This document shows positions 1 to 11,200 of a stretch of DNA of 64,000 nt, one piece after another. Below the pieces are notes generated by a model, which made no database searches, was not told the DNA's origin, and saw only the letters and a list, made by a program, of their open reading frames with translations. The stretch is from Prinia subflava. Its lineage: Eukaryota > Chordata > Aves > Passeriformes > Cisticolidae. Within the stretch, counting starts at the first letter, position 1, and each line of letters opens with the position of its first letter. Location of the stretch: positions 77,001-141,000 of the forward strand of contig NW_026961078.1 in the NCBI RefSeq assembly GCF_021018805.1. The letters run 5' to 3'. The position numbers were made by a program, and so were the translations under genes.

Positions 1-410
1 GGAAAAAATTAGAAAGGAAAACATTAAAAAGGAGAAAAATTAAAAAGAGAAAAATAAAAAATAAAAAATTAAAAAGGAAAAAATTATAGTGGAAAAAATT
101 ATAGAGGAAAAAATGACAAAGGAAAAAATGACAAAGGAAAAATTACTAAGGAAACATTAAAAAATACAAAACAACCGCAAACATAAAAATAAAACATAAA
201 TCTAAATAAAAATTTAAAAGGTATTGAAAATAAAATAAAAAGTGAAATCATAACTATAAAATATAAAAGTAAACTAAAAATCGAAAAATTAAAAATTTGA
301 GGAAACATTAAAATATTTTTTAAAAGTCAAAATAAAAAAACATGAAAATCTAAAACACAATAAAATAAAATAGCATGAAAAAATACAACAATAACAACAA
401 CAAAGGAATT
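1..410. repeat. AT-rich microsatellite-like tract, first of the unit
   Basis: Degenerate GGAAAAAATTA / AAAAAGGA units of 11-13 bp at the start, grading into A-rich sequence with AATAAAA and AACAACAA. The + strand is strongly purine-rich. It follows the YY1 promoter region in every junction (8247, 16530, 24797, 33083, 55090, 63455). Not coding: translations are low-complexity Phe/Ile/Leu strings. Confidence 0.85.
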
Positions 411-594
411 CAATAAATGCAGCTCTCCCCTCCTTCCACTGCCTAACACAGCTCCAGGAGTGTTCTTGACTGTGATGCAGGGATAGGGAAAACAAACCCA
501 GTGCCTCCCACAAATTCAGGTTTTCTAGACAACCCCCAGTTTTACTGGGAAACCAATTCTAGCCAAGCCAGCAACTCCCCTGGGATGAACATCT

Positions 595-731
595 GCAGTA
601 CCGCGCTGTGTCCACAGGGCGGCAGCACTGGGACGGGCACGGGGCAGAGCTGCAGCACCGCGCTGTGTCCACAAGGCGGCAGCACTGGGACGGGCCCGGG
701 GCAGAGCTGCAGTACCGCGCTGTGTCCACAG
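595..731. repeat. 57-bp minisatellite, 2.4 copies (copy A)
   Basis: Period 57 bp, beginning GCAGTACCGCGCTGTGTCCA; full repeats at 595-651 and 652-708, partial at 709-731. Equivalent blocks: 8864-9000, 17147-17283, 25415-25551 and 33704-33840, all 2.4 copies. Because 57 is divisible by 3, frames stay open through it and give repetitive peptides on both strands. I do not treat these as proteins. Confidence 0.9.
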
Positions 732-734
732 CAG

Positions 735-1640
735 ACAGGGACCCCCGAAGAGAACGTGCACAGAAACCCCCTAAAAGAAACGCCCCGAAAGACACCCGGC
801 CGCCGCTTAAAAGAGAACCCCTGCCACCAAGCAAATTCAAACCAAAAAACCCCCTCTGTTTTAAGCTCTATTCCATTATTTCTTTACATTTATTATTTTA
901 ATATTGATAATTACCATGTCTTTTTTCTAGTCATATCTATGGATGTAATATATAGACTACTGTATATAATATAAGTAATGAGAAATATTATAGATTGCAT
1001 TTACTTACGATATTATTTTTCATATTTATATTTGTTTTATTATATATATTCATATTTTTGTACTTAGTTTTTAAAATTCGTGTTTATTGCTGTATGTTTT
1101 AAACTCTATTAATTCAGTAACCTAAACACGACAGCACCCCAATTAAGCAGAATTACATTAGCCTGGTTTTCTAAGGGAGAAAGTGGTTTTAAATTAAAAT
1201 AATATTGGTATAATTTCTCTTTCTCTGTTCTTTTGTGGGGTTGGTGGATTTTTTTTTTTTTTTTATGTTGTTTGTTTTGTTTTGGATTTCTTTGTTACTA
1301 AACAATGAGAGTTACAAGATCAAGTCTACTTTGTTTTCTCGCTACCTGTGAAATACACCTCGACTTCAAGGTAATGTTCCTGATCCTGTAAATGGCTACA
1401 ATGAGAATTGTTCGGGGGAAAAAGGAAAAAGAAAAAAGAAGGCCCCTTGGTCTTTAGAGCTTTCTCTGTTCAGGATTTCTAATTTAGCAGAAAATACAGA
1501 GATTTCTCTAGCTGCACTCTCAATTCTATCCGGACGTGGACTGGACATGGATTTCATTTGTCACCTCCTCTGTTCCCACCAGCCAAACTTCTACATACTT
1601 GGGCTATAAAAAAGTAGATAAAAGAGTAGAGAGAGAGGAA
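735..1640. other. No gene recognised (unit left part)
   Basis: AT-rich sequence with a T-run (about 1249-1264) that differs in length between copies (longest in G, near 56420). Short open frames here have no recognisable domain. Equivalent stretches in B-E and G are the same; copy F holds a diverged version at about 53810-54465. Confidence 0.6.
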
Positions 1641-1642
1641 AA

Positions 1643-1700
1643 AACCAAACCAAACCAAACCAAACCAAACCAAACCAGACCAAACCAAACCAAACCAAAA
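1643..1700. repeat. CCAAA pentanucleotide microsatellite
   Basis: About eleven AACCA/CCAAA units with one interruption (CCAGA). Equivalent tracts lie at about 9912, 18195, 26464, 34750 (shortened, copy E) and 56824 (expanded, copy G). It is length-polymorphic between units. Confidence 0.9.
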
Positions 1701-1769
1701 CACACCAACACAAAGAAAACATGAAGAAAAAAAAAAAGTTTTCAAATAAAATTTCAAGTAAAACACAGA

Positions 1770-2215
1770 AAAAAATAAAATTAAAAAGTTAAAAAGGAAA
1801 AATTAGAAAGAAAGAAAATAAAAAGCAAAAATTAAAAGGAAAAAAATAAAAAGGAAAAAAGTAAAAAGGAAAAAAATAAAAAGGAAAAAATAAAAAGGAA
1901 AAAATAAAAAGAAAAAAATTAAAAAGGAAAAAATTAAAAAGGAAAAAAATAAAAAGGAAAAAATTAAAAAGGAAAAAATTAAAAAGGAAAAAAATAAAAA
2001 GGAAAAAATTAAAAAGGAAAAAGTTAAAGAGAGAAAAAAAGAGGAAAAAATAAAAAGGAAAAAAATAAAAAGGAAAAAAGTAAAAAGGAAAAAATAAAAT
2101 AGGAAAATTACAAAGGAAAAATTACAAAGGAAAAATTACAAAGGAAAAATTAAAATAGAAAATTTCTTAAAAGAAAAAATTTAAAAATACAAAAAGACAT
2201 CACTTATTAAAAAAA
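1770..2215. repeat. AT-rich microsatellite-like tract, second of the unit
   Basis: Tandem AAAAAGGAAAAAATT / AAAAAGGAAAAAATA units of 12-14 bp. It accounts for most of the length difference between units: B and D are longer, E is much shorter. The monomer resembles that of the first AT-rich tract 1.4 kb upstream. Confidence 0.88.
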
Positions 2216-2219
2216 AACC

Positions 2220-2836
2220 CTACATAAAAAATTCAAAGTAATTAAAAATAAAGAAAAAAGTATAATCAACTTTACAAAGAGATTCATTATGGCAATTCAA
2301 CACTTAGCAAGTTTCCCTGGAAATTTACAGACTTGTGGGCATATGGTGCTGAACAATGCCTGATTTACCAACATGAAATTGGTACATTTCCTTGGCAATG
2401 TGCCCTGAGCAGTACAAAAATTCCAATCAGCATGGAAAATATGAAAAAAAAAAAATTCTTTACTAAAATGAGAGAGAGGAAAACCAGCAAATCCAAGGAA
2501 CAAAGAACATCTAAATCCCAGCTTGCCTGGAAAACAAGCTCAGGAATTTCTAACAAGGAAAACTTTTGCAGCTTTGGAGGAATTTGGTGCAAGTTCATGG
2601 AATGATGATTTCAAATCTGCTTCCCCTGCTCTGATTTTAAAGGGAAGCGGCATTAAACACGTCAAGTTACTCCTGTCCAAGAAGGATCCCTATTTTGTGT
2701 GAGTAACAATCCCAAGAAACTCCAGTCTTACTTGTATTTGACATCTCAAAGTCTCAGCAGAGTTGGGAAGTTTCAATGAAACAAAAGAGCCACAATGCCT
2801 GGAACAACAAAATTCTACTTGGCCAAAATCAGGACA
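2220..2836. other. Unrecognised unique sequence downstream of the MIS18A-like gene
   Basis: Conserved between units. It contains a short + strand open frame (2333-2605, 90 codons) with no recognisable domain and an internal Lys-rich stretch made by an A-run. It probably is intergenic sequence. Confidence 0.4.
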
Positions 2837-2912
2837 TTTATTTACAAATCCAGGGAGGAGGAGGAGGAGGATAACACCAGGAACACACTCCAGCTGAAAG
2901 TCACCGTTTATT
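2837..2912 (-). terminator. PolyA signals of the MIS18A-like gene (copy A)
   Basis: Two AATAAA hexamers lie on the minus strand at 2907-2912 and 2837-2842, about 445 and 515 bp downstream of the proposed stop codon (3359-3357). Either could end the transcript. The nearer one recurs at 11190, 19459, 27743, 35858 (orphaned, copy E) and 58122. The stretch 2913-3356 would be 3' UTR. Confidence 0.55.
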
Positions 2913-3464
2913 GGAAAAGGCAGGAAATAAAATGGACACTCTCTGGTTCTGCTCCAGCAATTCTCCGGGAGTCGGAGATAAAAGTGGGAACCTCAGACCA
3001 GGACAGGGCGTTCCAGGGGCTCTGCCTCGCAGGGGCTCTCTCCTCTTTTGCCAGCTGCCTGCAAGAGGAAAAACAACGGGAGTCAAGTGTCAAACCTGGG
3101 CAGGATGTCCTCGGTTGAGGCAGATGGAACAGGCCCCCCCACAGAGTGAGTCCAGGCCGGGTGCCGGGGAGCTCCGGCAATCGGGGGCCGCCCGTGGCAC
3201 CAAAGGGCTGGAAAAGCAGCCCCGGCTGCCCGGGTTTGGTGCCGGCACACGGCAAGGTCTGGCCACAGGGGCAGCACTCAGTGCTGGGACCGCAGGAGAA
3301 CGGCCCAAAGCCGGGTCCAACATCCAGCAGTGCAGGCAGCACACCCCGGGAGAAACTCAGGGGGGAGAAGCCCCCCGGATGCTCCCTGCACACTCCACGT
3401 TCCCGGCCTTTGGCAGCTGTGCCAGGGCCTCCCTCAGAACACCGACCTCACCGTGCAGCTCCTG

Positions 3465-5249
3465 CTAAATAGGAGAACCTGGGGAAACCACGCAGAAATC
3501 CAGGCATTTCCAGTTCTTGAGAGCCAAAGCGGCAGCAAAATGCGTGCAAACTTCGTGCTGCCGCACGAAGGGAAAACAAACCCAGTGCCTCCCACAAATT
3601 CAGGTTTATTAAAATAATCCCGGTATATTTTCTCTTTCTTTGTTCTCTTAGGCAGTGGGGTTTGGGGCTTTTTAGTGGTTTTTATGGTTGTTTTGTTTTC
3701 AGACCCTGAGTCTGAAGGTACTGGTTCTGCTCAGAACAGTTCATTTCCAAAAAGCAGTGAAACTAGGAAAGGTGCTTCCAAGAAAAACGTGGCCTAGGAG
3801 ACACATGCAGCTGGGTTCCACAGTCCCAGTCCCCCTCCCAAAGGCTCAAGATATTTCTGTACTTGCAGCACAGGACTAGGAATCGGGGTGAACGCAAACT
3901 GGTTTGCTGGCTTTTCTTCTGCCAGAGATACAGAGCGGAGCTTTCCTGTTCCTCGGTTTCTTTTGTGTGGTAGCAGGGGTAATTGCAAGTGCTAAGAAAG
4001 TGATCAAAAATATCCATAAGCCTTCTTATAGTGATTAAAAATATCCATAAGCCTTACCATAAGGTAAACTCAAGACAATTGCTGCTGCCTCTATTTATCT
4101 GTCTTTTGAGTTGCTCACAAGGTGATCCTTCGCAAATGCTGGCGCTGACAAATCCAGCAGATAGATACAGCAGCCCCAGAAGTATGTGTGGGCATTTGTG
4201 AGGAGTGATGTGGGCACTTGCCCCCCAGATTCTCATCCGCATGGGAAATAGATGGTTTGACAGGAACAGATCCTGTCTCAGCTTGGCCAGTCCCAGCTGT
4301 CTCTTACTAAAGAGTCACAGAGACCAGGAATGCTCAGGCAAGAGGTAATTCCTCAGATTTGCTGGATGTAAATTTGGGAGAAACATGGTAACTCATAGCT
4401 TGTACTGCTGGAACTCCCTCAAGATCCAAACCACAGGCTCTGTTCTCCTGTGTGCTGCTACCAGTGGGGCAGAGTGGGGAAATTCATTCTGAGTTTTTGG
4501 AGAAAACTTCAAATCTCACAGTAAGTAAGTAAGTAAGTGCTAGGTAGTGTTAGGTAACAAAAAAACCACAAACAAATCCCAAACCCAAAGAAAGGGCTCA
4601 AACCTGATCTCAGCAATTCTTTCCATTCGATTCTCTCCTCGCTTCTTTCATCCTGTGAAAGCTCACCCGGCTCTAACATTCTCTGTCCACACAGTAACTC
4701 TTTCCAGCCTTGGTCAGTGTCAGAGCCACACACTCAGCTTTGGCTGGACAACCTTCAGCTTCCACAGTCCACTTCCTCAGACTGTTTGCTCCCAACTCTT
4801 CCTACCTGCAGTCACAAGATTTTAGTAGAGCAAAACATCAACCTGATTTACCATGATTCATTTATGATTACTATTTCAAGATAAAGTTACAGCAAAAGCA
4901 TTAAGTCCATTTCCACAGGAGGCAGAAGAAACATGGCTAAAAGTTAAATGAAGATCTGGAGAAGTGAATCAGAACGAACTAGAAACAACTGATCCAATTT
5001 CTGAGACAGCCAGAGGAACCTAATGCTGTGCTTGATAAACAGAAAATGCTAACTACCAAGAAAACTGAAGGAAAAGTGGCTAAAAGTCTTGCAGAGCACG
5101 ACGACAGCAATTACAGGAAGCAGTCCAGTACATGTTACAATGCACTGAATTGCTCTGAGTGGAATAAGCTGTTCTGCAGAAACCATTGAAGCATATTAAG
5201 ACTTCTCAGAGGTGATTTCAACAAAGAATGATGTAAGGTTAAAACTCAC
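3465..5249. other. Intron 3 of the MIS18A-like gene
   Basis: Lies between exons 3 and 4 on the minus strand. It contains a 19-bp direct repeat (AAAAATATCCATAAGCCTT at 4007 and 4038), a TAAG tetranucleotide run near 4521, and a + strand stretch ending at a stop (3703-3797) that follows a good acceptor-like pyrimidine tract. No recognisable coding exon was found besides those listed. Confidence 0.5.
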
Positions 5250-6731
5250 CCTGTGCGGCACCTCTTGCAAGACAGCTGGGCTTTCAAGAGTAAGCGGCTC
5301 CTCGTGAATGCGAGCTTGCTTTTCCAGGGTTCCTGGCCTACAGCTGAGATGCCACAGGTTACATCAGGTTACAGAGCACTTCCCACTCTGAAGCCAAAAA
5401 TCCAAACACAGCACTCCTTTAGAACCCTGAGAGACAGCCGTGGATTCTGGGGATACGGGATACAGTGGAAAATGGCACCAAGACACCAAGAACAGTGCAG
5501 TGCTGGCAGGCAGAAGCAGCATCCCTTTGCCAGAAAATGCCATTCTGCAGCCAAGTTAGTGCATGAGAGAATTTTACTGCCATGCAATAAAAAAAGTACT
5601 CTAGCAGTGGAATGAAGAAAAAAATCTCCAAACCCTGTCCAGAGTACCAAGGGGAATATCCACAGCAATACAGCAAAATAAATGGGAACTTCAGAAAAAA
5701 AAAAGAGACATTAAAACCAGTCCAGATGAACAACCACTGTCTATTAGGACAATGCCTGCACAAAAGGACTCTGGTGCGGAGCCTTAATTGAGGATACAGT
5801 TTTTAATAACCCCTTTGAAGTGCTATAAACCAACTAAACCCGAGCACACTTTCATTTTCCAGACAGATTTTAAGACAGCTGAGTGAGAGTCTCAAGCACG
5901 TACTCAGTTGTCAGAGTTGCCTTTGCCCATCTTAGCAAGGACAGAGCAGATGTGGCCAGCACAGGGCAGAGCCACCCCAAGTCCTGCCCGAGCCCCTCTG
6001 GCCACACTCCCTGCTGATCATGCGGACCCCTAACAGGCTCCAGCCAGGCCTCTTTGGTGCTTGGTTTGTGAACTCTTCCAATCAAATGCGAAGGAACCCT
6101 CCAGTGCCCTGGACCTGGTGATATTTTCTGGGCTGGAATGCAACTTCCCACACAAAAGGCAGGCCAGGTTGGTTTGTTTTGGTTCTTTTTCTAGGATGTG
6201 CCTTACACAGGTGATGTTCCCTACAGCTGAGCACTGGGATGCCAACAGCACCAATACAGAAAACCACCGTGGGACAGAGCAGCAGAAGACGCTCCCTCCA
6301 GCCTTGCCAGAGATGTAACAGGAGCACCCTCAGTGCCATGCCTGGTGAGTGCAGTGGAGCTGGCAGGCTGACCCATAAACATTCTGCACTTACCTTTCAA
6401 CAGAGTCAGTACGGACACAGAACAAATCCCTCTTGCAGTCGAGATGCCTTGAGGCGTGCATGTATCTGCTGCCAAGGGTCCTGGAGCAGCCAGAGCAGAG
6501 TAGGGTTTCTACCATGCTGCAAGCAAGGAATAACATTTATTCAGAAGAAAATAAAAGGAGGCACCTCTCCCCATCCCTTTTCTTAAAAATAAAAAAAAAA
6601 TTTTAAATCATGCATTAGAACTTTTTTAACCTTTCATTCATGCTTTACACAGTGTAAATGATGAGCACTCATCTTTTAGCCTGAATTTGCATCAGCTCCT
6701 CAGGCTGGCTAACCTCAGCAAGACCAAGACC

Positions 6732-7080
6732 ATCAGAATCGCTGAATTGTGGAAGGGGCCTTCAAGCTCACCCCATTCCACCCCCGGCCCTGGGCAGGGA
6801 CAGCTTCCACTATCCCAGGGCGTTCCAAGCCCCGTCCAACCTGGCCTTGGGCACTTCCAGGGACACAGGGGCAGCCACAGCTTCTCTGGGGAACCTGTAC
6901 CACGGCCTCACCGCCCTCGCAGGGAAAAATTTCTTCCCGACATTTAATCTAAAGCTGCCTCCCTTGTCCATCACTACATGTCCTTGTGAGAAATCCCTCT
7001 CCCTTAGGCCATACGCGGCTTGTACAGCCCACCCCAGATAAGTGCTCCAGGGGCTCTCGGGCCACACGAGCGCTCCGGGC
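6732..7080 (-). mobile_element. CR1 LINE 3' fragment in MIS18A intron 1 (copy A)
   Basis: The + strand reads GAATTGTGGAAGGGGCC, then CCTGGGCAGGGACAGCTTCC, GTCCAACCTGGCCTTGGGCA, TTCTCTGGGGAACCTGT and AATTTCTTCCCGACATTTAA: the complement of the avian CR1 3' region in its usual order. The degenerate 3'-terminal octamers (ATTCTGTG type) lie at the 6732 end, so the element runs on the minus strand, the same as the gene. The 7045-7080 end (GTGCTCCAGGGGCTCTCGGG) is less certain. Confidence 0.85.
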
Positions 7081-7632
7081 CCTTTGCCGGTCCCCAGCGC
7101 CGGGAACCCCGACTCCCCCGGGACTGTGTCCAGCCAGGCCCGGCCCTCACCATCCGCACTCTCCGGGGAGCTCGGAGCCCTTCCGCCCCGGGTCCGCGGC
7201 GACGCTGGCGGCCGCAGCTGCGGCGGGAGGCAGGGCAGGAGGCACGGCGGCAGCGACCGCGGCGGCACGGGGGTGGCAGCGCTGGTACTCACTGCGCAGC
7301 AGGATGGGGCCGCTGTCCTCGACACTGAACCCCAGGTGCGGGTGTCGCCCACGGGGCGCCCGCAGCCGGCGCACATGAACACCATGGGCGTGGGGGCCGC
7401 GTCCGCCCGCCGCTCCTGCTGCTGCTGGGCCCGGTCGGCGCCCGGCTGCAGCAGCGACAGCGAGCGCTCCAGCTCCGGGCACAGCGCCATCGCGTCCCGG
7501 CCGCCCGCCCGCCGACCGGCCGGCAGAGAGCCCGACAGCGCCTTGGAATCGCCCGCCGAGAAGGCGGCAGTGACGGCGCACACCGCCCCGGGACCGCCCC
7601 GGGACCGCCCCGGAACTGCTCCCGTTTTTTCT

Positions 7633-7637
<5 letters not shown>

Positions 7638-7665
<28 letters not shown>
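7638..7665. repeat. Poly-T run upstream of MIS18A exon 1
   Basis: 28 T residues in copy A, of varying length in other copies (near 15921, 24190, 32475, 53055, 62852; shortest in G). On the minus strand it is an A-run about 150 bp 5' of the ATG. In-frame translation through it gives a spurious poly-Lys leader. Confidence 0.9.
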
Positions 7666-7789
7666 CCCCTCTTCCTTCTGTCAAACAAAGAGGAAAGATG
7701 TCTCGAATACACCTGCAGCAGAGCCTTGGTTCGGCCGCGGCTATAGGGTCCAAACCCTATATAAACCCTATATAAACGTTACTTCCGCC

Positions 7790-8230
7790 CGTTGTAGCCG
7801 CCATCTTGGTTGTGGTGAAGACACATCCGGTAGAGCCGCCATCTTTTTTGTGGCACCCCCGAAGGCCCCGGGTAGCTGGTTACTCAGGCGCCTCACCAAA
7901 ATGGCTGCCGCAACCGCACCGCGGCGCGGCACAGCGGGCACACAGCTCCCTCGCGCCGGGAAGCGACGCTGAAAATTGTTCCTGAGCGGCGCCGTTTTCG
8001 GGGTCGGGCGCAGGCAGTTGGGTCGACGCCCATGGGTGGTCCTTGTGTTTTCCCGCCTTTTTTGGCCGCCGTCTTTGGAAGGTCGAAGGCGGCTCGACGA
8101 GCCGCCATCTTGAGCGGGGCATTAGGTGGCTGCCCATACTTCCGGCTGCCATCTTGTTTGTGGCTGAAACCATTTCCTGTTGGGCCGCCATCTTTGTTGT
8201 GGCACGGCCGAAGGCACCCCGGTTTTAAAG
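7790..8230. promoter_or_regulatory. GC-rich promoter region with a YY1-motif cluster (copy A)
   Basis: YY1-like cores (GCCGCCATCTT or close): + strand at 7797, 7835, 8101, 8144 (GCTGCCATCTTG) and 8184; minus strand near 7898-7908 (AAAATGGCTGCC); plus a near match GCCGCCGTCTT at about 8070. Two modules of about 78 bp (7801-7878 and 8150-8228) are diverged copies of each other, each with CATCTT-TTGTGG twice followed by GTGGCAC..CCGAAGGC. The region lies 300-740 bp upstream of the MIS18A-like ATG and could act in either direction. Upstream of exon 1, 7742-7778 has a doubled CCCTATATAAA. Confidence 0.6.
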
Positions 8231-11200
8231 GGGGGTGCCTGACAAAATCGAGAAAGGAGAAATCAGAAAGGAAAAAATTAGAAAGGAAAACATTAAAAAG
8301 GAGAAAAATTAAAAAGAGAAAAATAAAAAATAAAAAATTAAAAAGGAAAAAATTATAGTGGAAAAAATTATAGAGGAAAAAATGACAAAGGAAAAAATGA
8401 CAAAGGAAAAATTACTAAGGAAACATTAAAAAATACAAAACAACCGCAAACATAAAAATAAAACATAAATCTAAATAAAAATTTAAAAGGTATTGAAAAT
8501 AAAATAAAAAGTGAAATCATAACTATAAAATATAAAAGTAAACTAAAAATCGAAAAATTAAAAATTTGAGGAAACATTAAAATATTTTTTAAAAGTCAAA
8601 ATAAAAAAACATGAAAATCTAAAACACAATAAAATAAAATAGCATGAAAAAATACAACAATAACAACAACAAAGGAATTCAATAAATGCAGCTCTCCCCT
8701 CCTTCCACTGCCTAACACAGCTCCAGGAGTGTTCTTGACTGTGATGCAGGGATAGGGAAAACAAACCCAGTGCCTCCCACAAATTCAGGTTTTCTAGACA
8801 ACCCCCAGTTTTACTGGGAAACCAATTCTAGCCAAGCCAGCAACTCCCCTGGGATGAACATCTGCAGTACCGCGCTGTGTCCACAGGGCGGCAGCACTGG
8901 GACGGGCACGGGGCAGAGCTGCAGCACCGCGCTGTGTCCACAAGGCGGCAGCACTGGGACGGGCCCGGGGCAGAGCTGCAGTACCGCGCTGTGTCCACAG
9001 CAGACAGGGACCCCCGAAGAGAACGTGCACAGAAACCCCCTAAAAGAAACGCCCCGAAAGACACCCGGCCGCCGCTTAAAAGAGAACCCCTGCCACCAAG
9101 CAAATTCAAACCAAAAAACCCCCTCTGTTTTAAGCTCTATTCCATTATTTCTTTACATTTATTATTTTAATATTGATAATTACCATGTCTTTTTTCTAGT
9201 CATATCTATGGATGTAATATATAGACTACTGTATATAATATAAGTAATGAGAAATATTATAGATTGCATTTACTTACGATATTATTTTTCATATTTATAT
9301 TTGTTTTATTATATATATTCATATTTTTGTACTTAGTTTTTAAAATTCGTGTTTATTGCTGTATGTTTTAAACTCTATTAATTCAGTAACCTAAACACGA
9401 CAGCACCCCAATTAAGCAGAATTACATTAGCCTGGTTTTCTAAGGGAGAAAGTGGTTTTAAATTAAAATAATATTGGTATAATTTCTCTTTCTCTGTTCT
9501 TTTGTGGGGTTGGTGGATTTTTTTTTTTTTTTTATGTTGTTTGTTTTGTTTTGGATTTCTTTGTTACTAAACAATGAGAGTTACAAGATCAAGTCTACTT
9601 TGTTTTCTCGCTACCTGTGAAATACACCTCGACTTCAAGGTAATGTTCCTGATCCTGTAAATGGCTACAATGAGAATTGTTCGGGGGAAAAAGGAAAAAG
9701 AAAAAAGAAGGCCCCTTGGTCTTTAGAGCTTTCTCTGTTCAGGATTTCTAATTTAGCAGAAAATACAGAGATTTCTCTAGCTGCACTCTCAATTCTATCC
9801 GGACGTGGACTGGACATGGATTTCATTTGTCACCTCCTCTGTTCCCACCAGCCAAACTTCTACATACTTGGGCTATAAAAAAGTAGATAAAAGAGTAGAG
9901 AGAGAGGAAAAAACCAAACCAAACCAAACCAAACCAAACCAAACCAGACCAAACCAAACCAAACCAAAACACACCAACACAAAGAAAACATGAAGAAAAA
10001 AAAAAAGTTTTCAAATAAAATTTCAAGTAAAACACAGAAAAAAATAAAATTAAAAAGTTAAAAAGGAAAAATTAGAAAGAAAGAAAATAAAAAGCAAAAA
10101 TTAAAAGGAAAAAAATAAAAAGGAAAAAAGTAAAAAGGAAAAAAATAAAAAGGAAAAAATAAAAAGGAAAAAATAAAAAGAAAAAAATTAAAAAGGAAAA
10201 AATTAAAAAGGAAAAAAATAAAAAGGAAAAAATTAAAAAGGAAAAAATTAAAAAGGAAAAAAATAAAAAGGAAAAAATTAAAAAGGAAAAAGTTAAAGAG
10301 AGAAAAAAAGAGGAAAAAATAAAAAGGAAAAAAATAAAAAGGAAAAAATAAAAAGGAAAAAAGTAAAAAGGAAAAAATAAAATAGGAAAATTACAAAGGA
10401 AAAATTACAAAGGAAAAATTACAAAGGAAAAATTAAAATAGAAAATTTCTTAAAAGAAAAAATTTAAAAATACAAAAAGACATCACTTATTAAAAAAAAA
10501 CCCTACATAAAAAATTCAAAGTAATTAAAAATAAAGAAAAAAGTATAATCAACTTTACAAAGAGATTCATTATGGCAATTCAACACTTAGCAAGTTTCCC
10601 TGGAAATTTACAGACTTGTGGGCATATGGTGCTGAACAATGCCTGATTTACCAACATGAAATTGGTACATTTCCTTGGCAATGTGCCCTGAGCAGTACAA
10701 AAATTCCAATCAGCATGGAAAATATGAAAAAAAAAAAATTCTTTACTAAAATGAGAGAGAGGAAAACCAGCAAATCCAAGGAACAAAGAACATCTAAATC
10801 CCAGCTTGCCTGGAAAACAAGCTCAGGAATTTCTAACAAGGAAAACTTTTGCAGCTTTGGAGGAATTTGGTGCAAGTTCATGGAATGATGATTTCAAATC
10901 TGCTTCCCCTGCTCTGATTTTAAAGGGAAGCGGCATTAAACACGTCAAGTTACTCCTGTCCAAGAAGGATCCCTATTTTGTGTGAGTAACAATCCCAAGA
11001 AACTCCAGTCTTACTTGTATTTGACATCTCAAAGTCTCAGCAGAGTTGGGAAGTTTCAATGAAACAAAAGAGCCACAATGCCTGGAACAACAAAATTCTA
11101 CTTGGCCAAAATCAGGACATTTATTTACAAATCCAGGGAGGAGGAGGAGGAGGATAACACCAGGAACACACTCCAGCTGAAAGTCACCGTTTATTGGAAA

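Larger units (their letters stand above)
3357..7490 (-). pseudogene. MIS18A: MIS18A-like gene, four exons, frameshifted (copy A)
   Basis: Mis18-alpha is a zinc-binding Yippee/Mis18-domain protein that primes centromeres for CENP-A loading. Exons on the minus strand: 1 = 7490-7151, 2 = 6516-6394, 3 = 5337-5250, 4 = 3464-3357 (tentative). Exon 1 starts [10 protein letters not shown] and contains [18 protein letters not shown], the first CxxC. Exon 2 reads VETLLCSGC (second CxxC), then [10 protein letters not shown]. Exon 3 has EKQ, HEEPLTLES. Exon 4 has leucines or valines at heptad spacing (LHGEVGVLREALAQL). Donors GTGAGG, GTAAGT and GTGAGT and acceptors TTGCTTGCAG, CAGCTGTAG and CTATTTAG fit phases 2, 2, 0. 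Joining exon 1 TG to exon 2 C gives GECGC-MVETL, matching my recollection of ENGC-VLETL in human. A -1 shift after TRTW (about 7327-7334) breaks the frame; the continuing frame ([13 protein letters not shown]) is preserved. The restored length is about 220 residues, against about 233 in human. The family call is firm; exon 4 is moderate. Confidence 0.85.
1..8269. repeat. Tandem array unit, copy A (~8.27 kb)
   Basis: First unit of a head-to-tail array; the boundary is arbitrary and set by the window start, whose sequence recurs at 8270, 16553, 24821, 33104, 55114 and 63479. Layout on the + axis: AT-rich microsatellite (1-410), 57-bp minisatellite (595-731), AT-rich sequence (735-1640), CCAAA run (1643-1700), second AT-rich microsatellite (1770-2215), unrecognised unique sequence (2220-2836), then the minus-strand MIS18A-like gene (polyA signal 2907 to ATG 7490), poly-T (7638-7665) and a YY1-rich GC promoter (7790-8230). 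Private differences from other copies include a T for C near 4790. Confidence 0.97.

Noticed and set aside
501..974. 157-codon + strand frame over the 57-bp minisatellite
   Set aside because: The repeat period is a multiple of 3 and the frame ends in AT-rich sequence; no conserved domain.
5870..5920. Alternative exon 3 ending EYVLETLTQLS
   Set aside because: It shares YVL with the human protein, but the acceptor phase does not fit exon 2. The segment at 5337-5250 fits phase, splice sites and the EKQ...LES pattern.
6810..7712. 300-codon minus-strand open frame (and equivalents in other copies)
   Set aside because: It reads through a poly-A-derived Lys run, exon 1 in the broken frame, the donor site and the CR1 fragment in intron 1. 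It is not a single coding exon.
7742..7778. Telomere-like repeat (AACCCTATATAA)
   Set aside because: Only two units, with period and bases unlike TTAGGG/CCCTAA arrays; treated as a TATA-like doublet.
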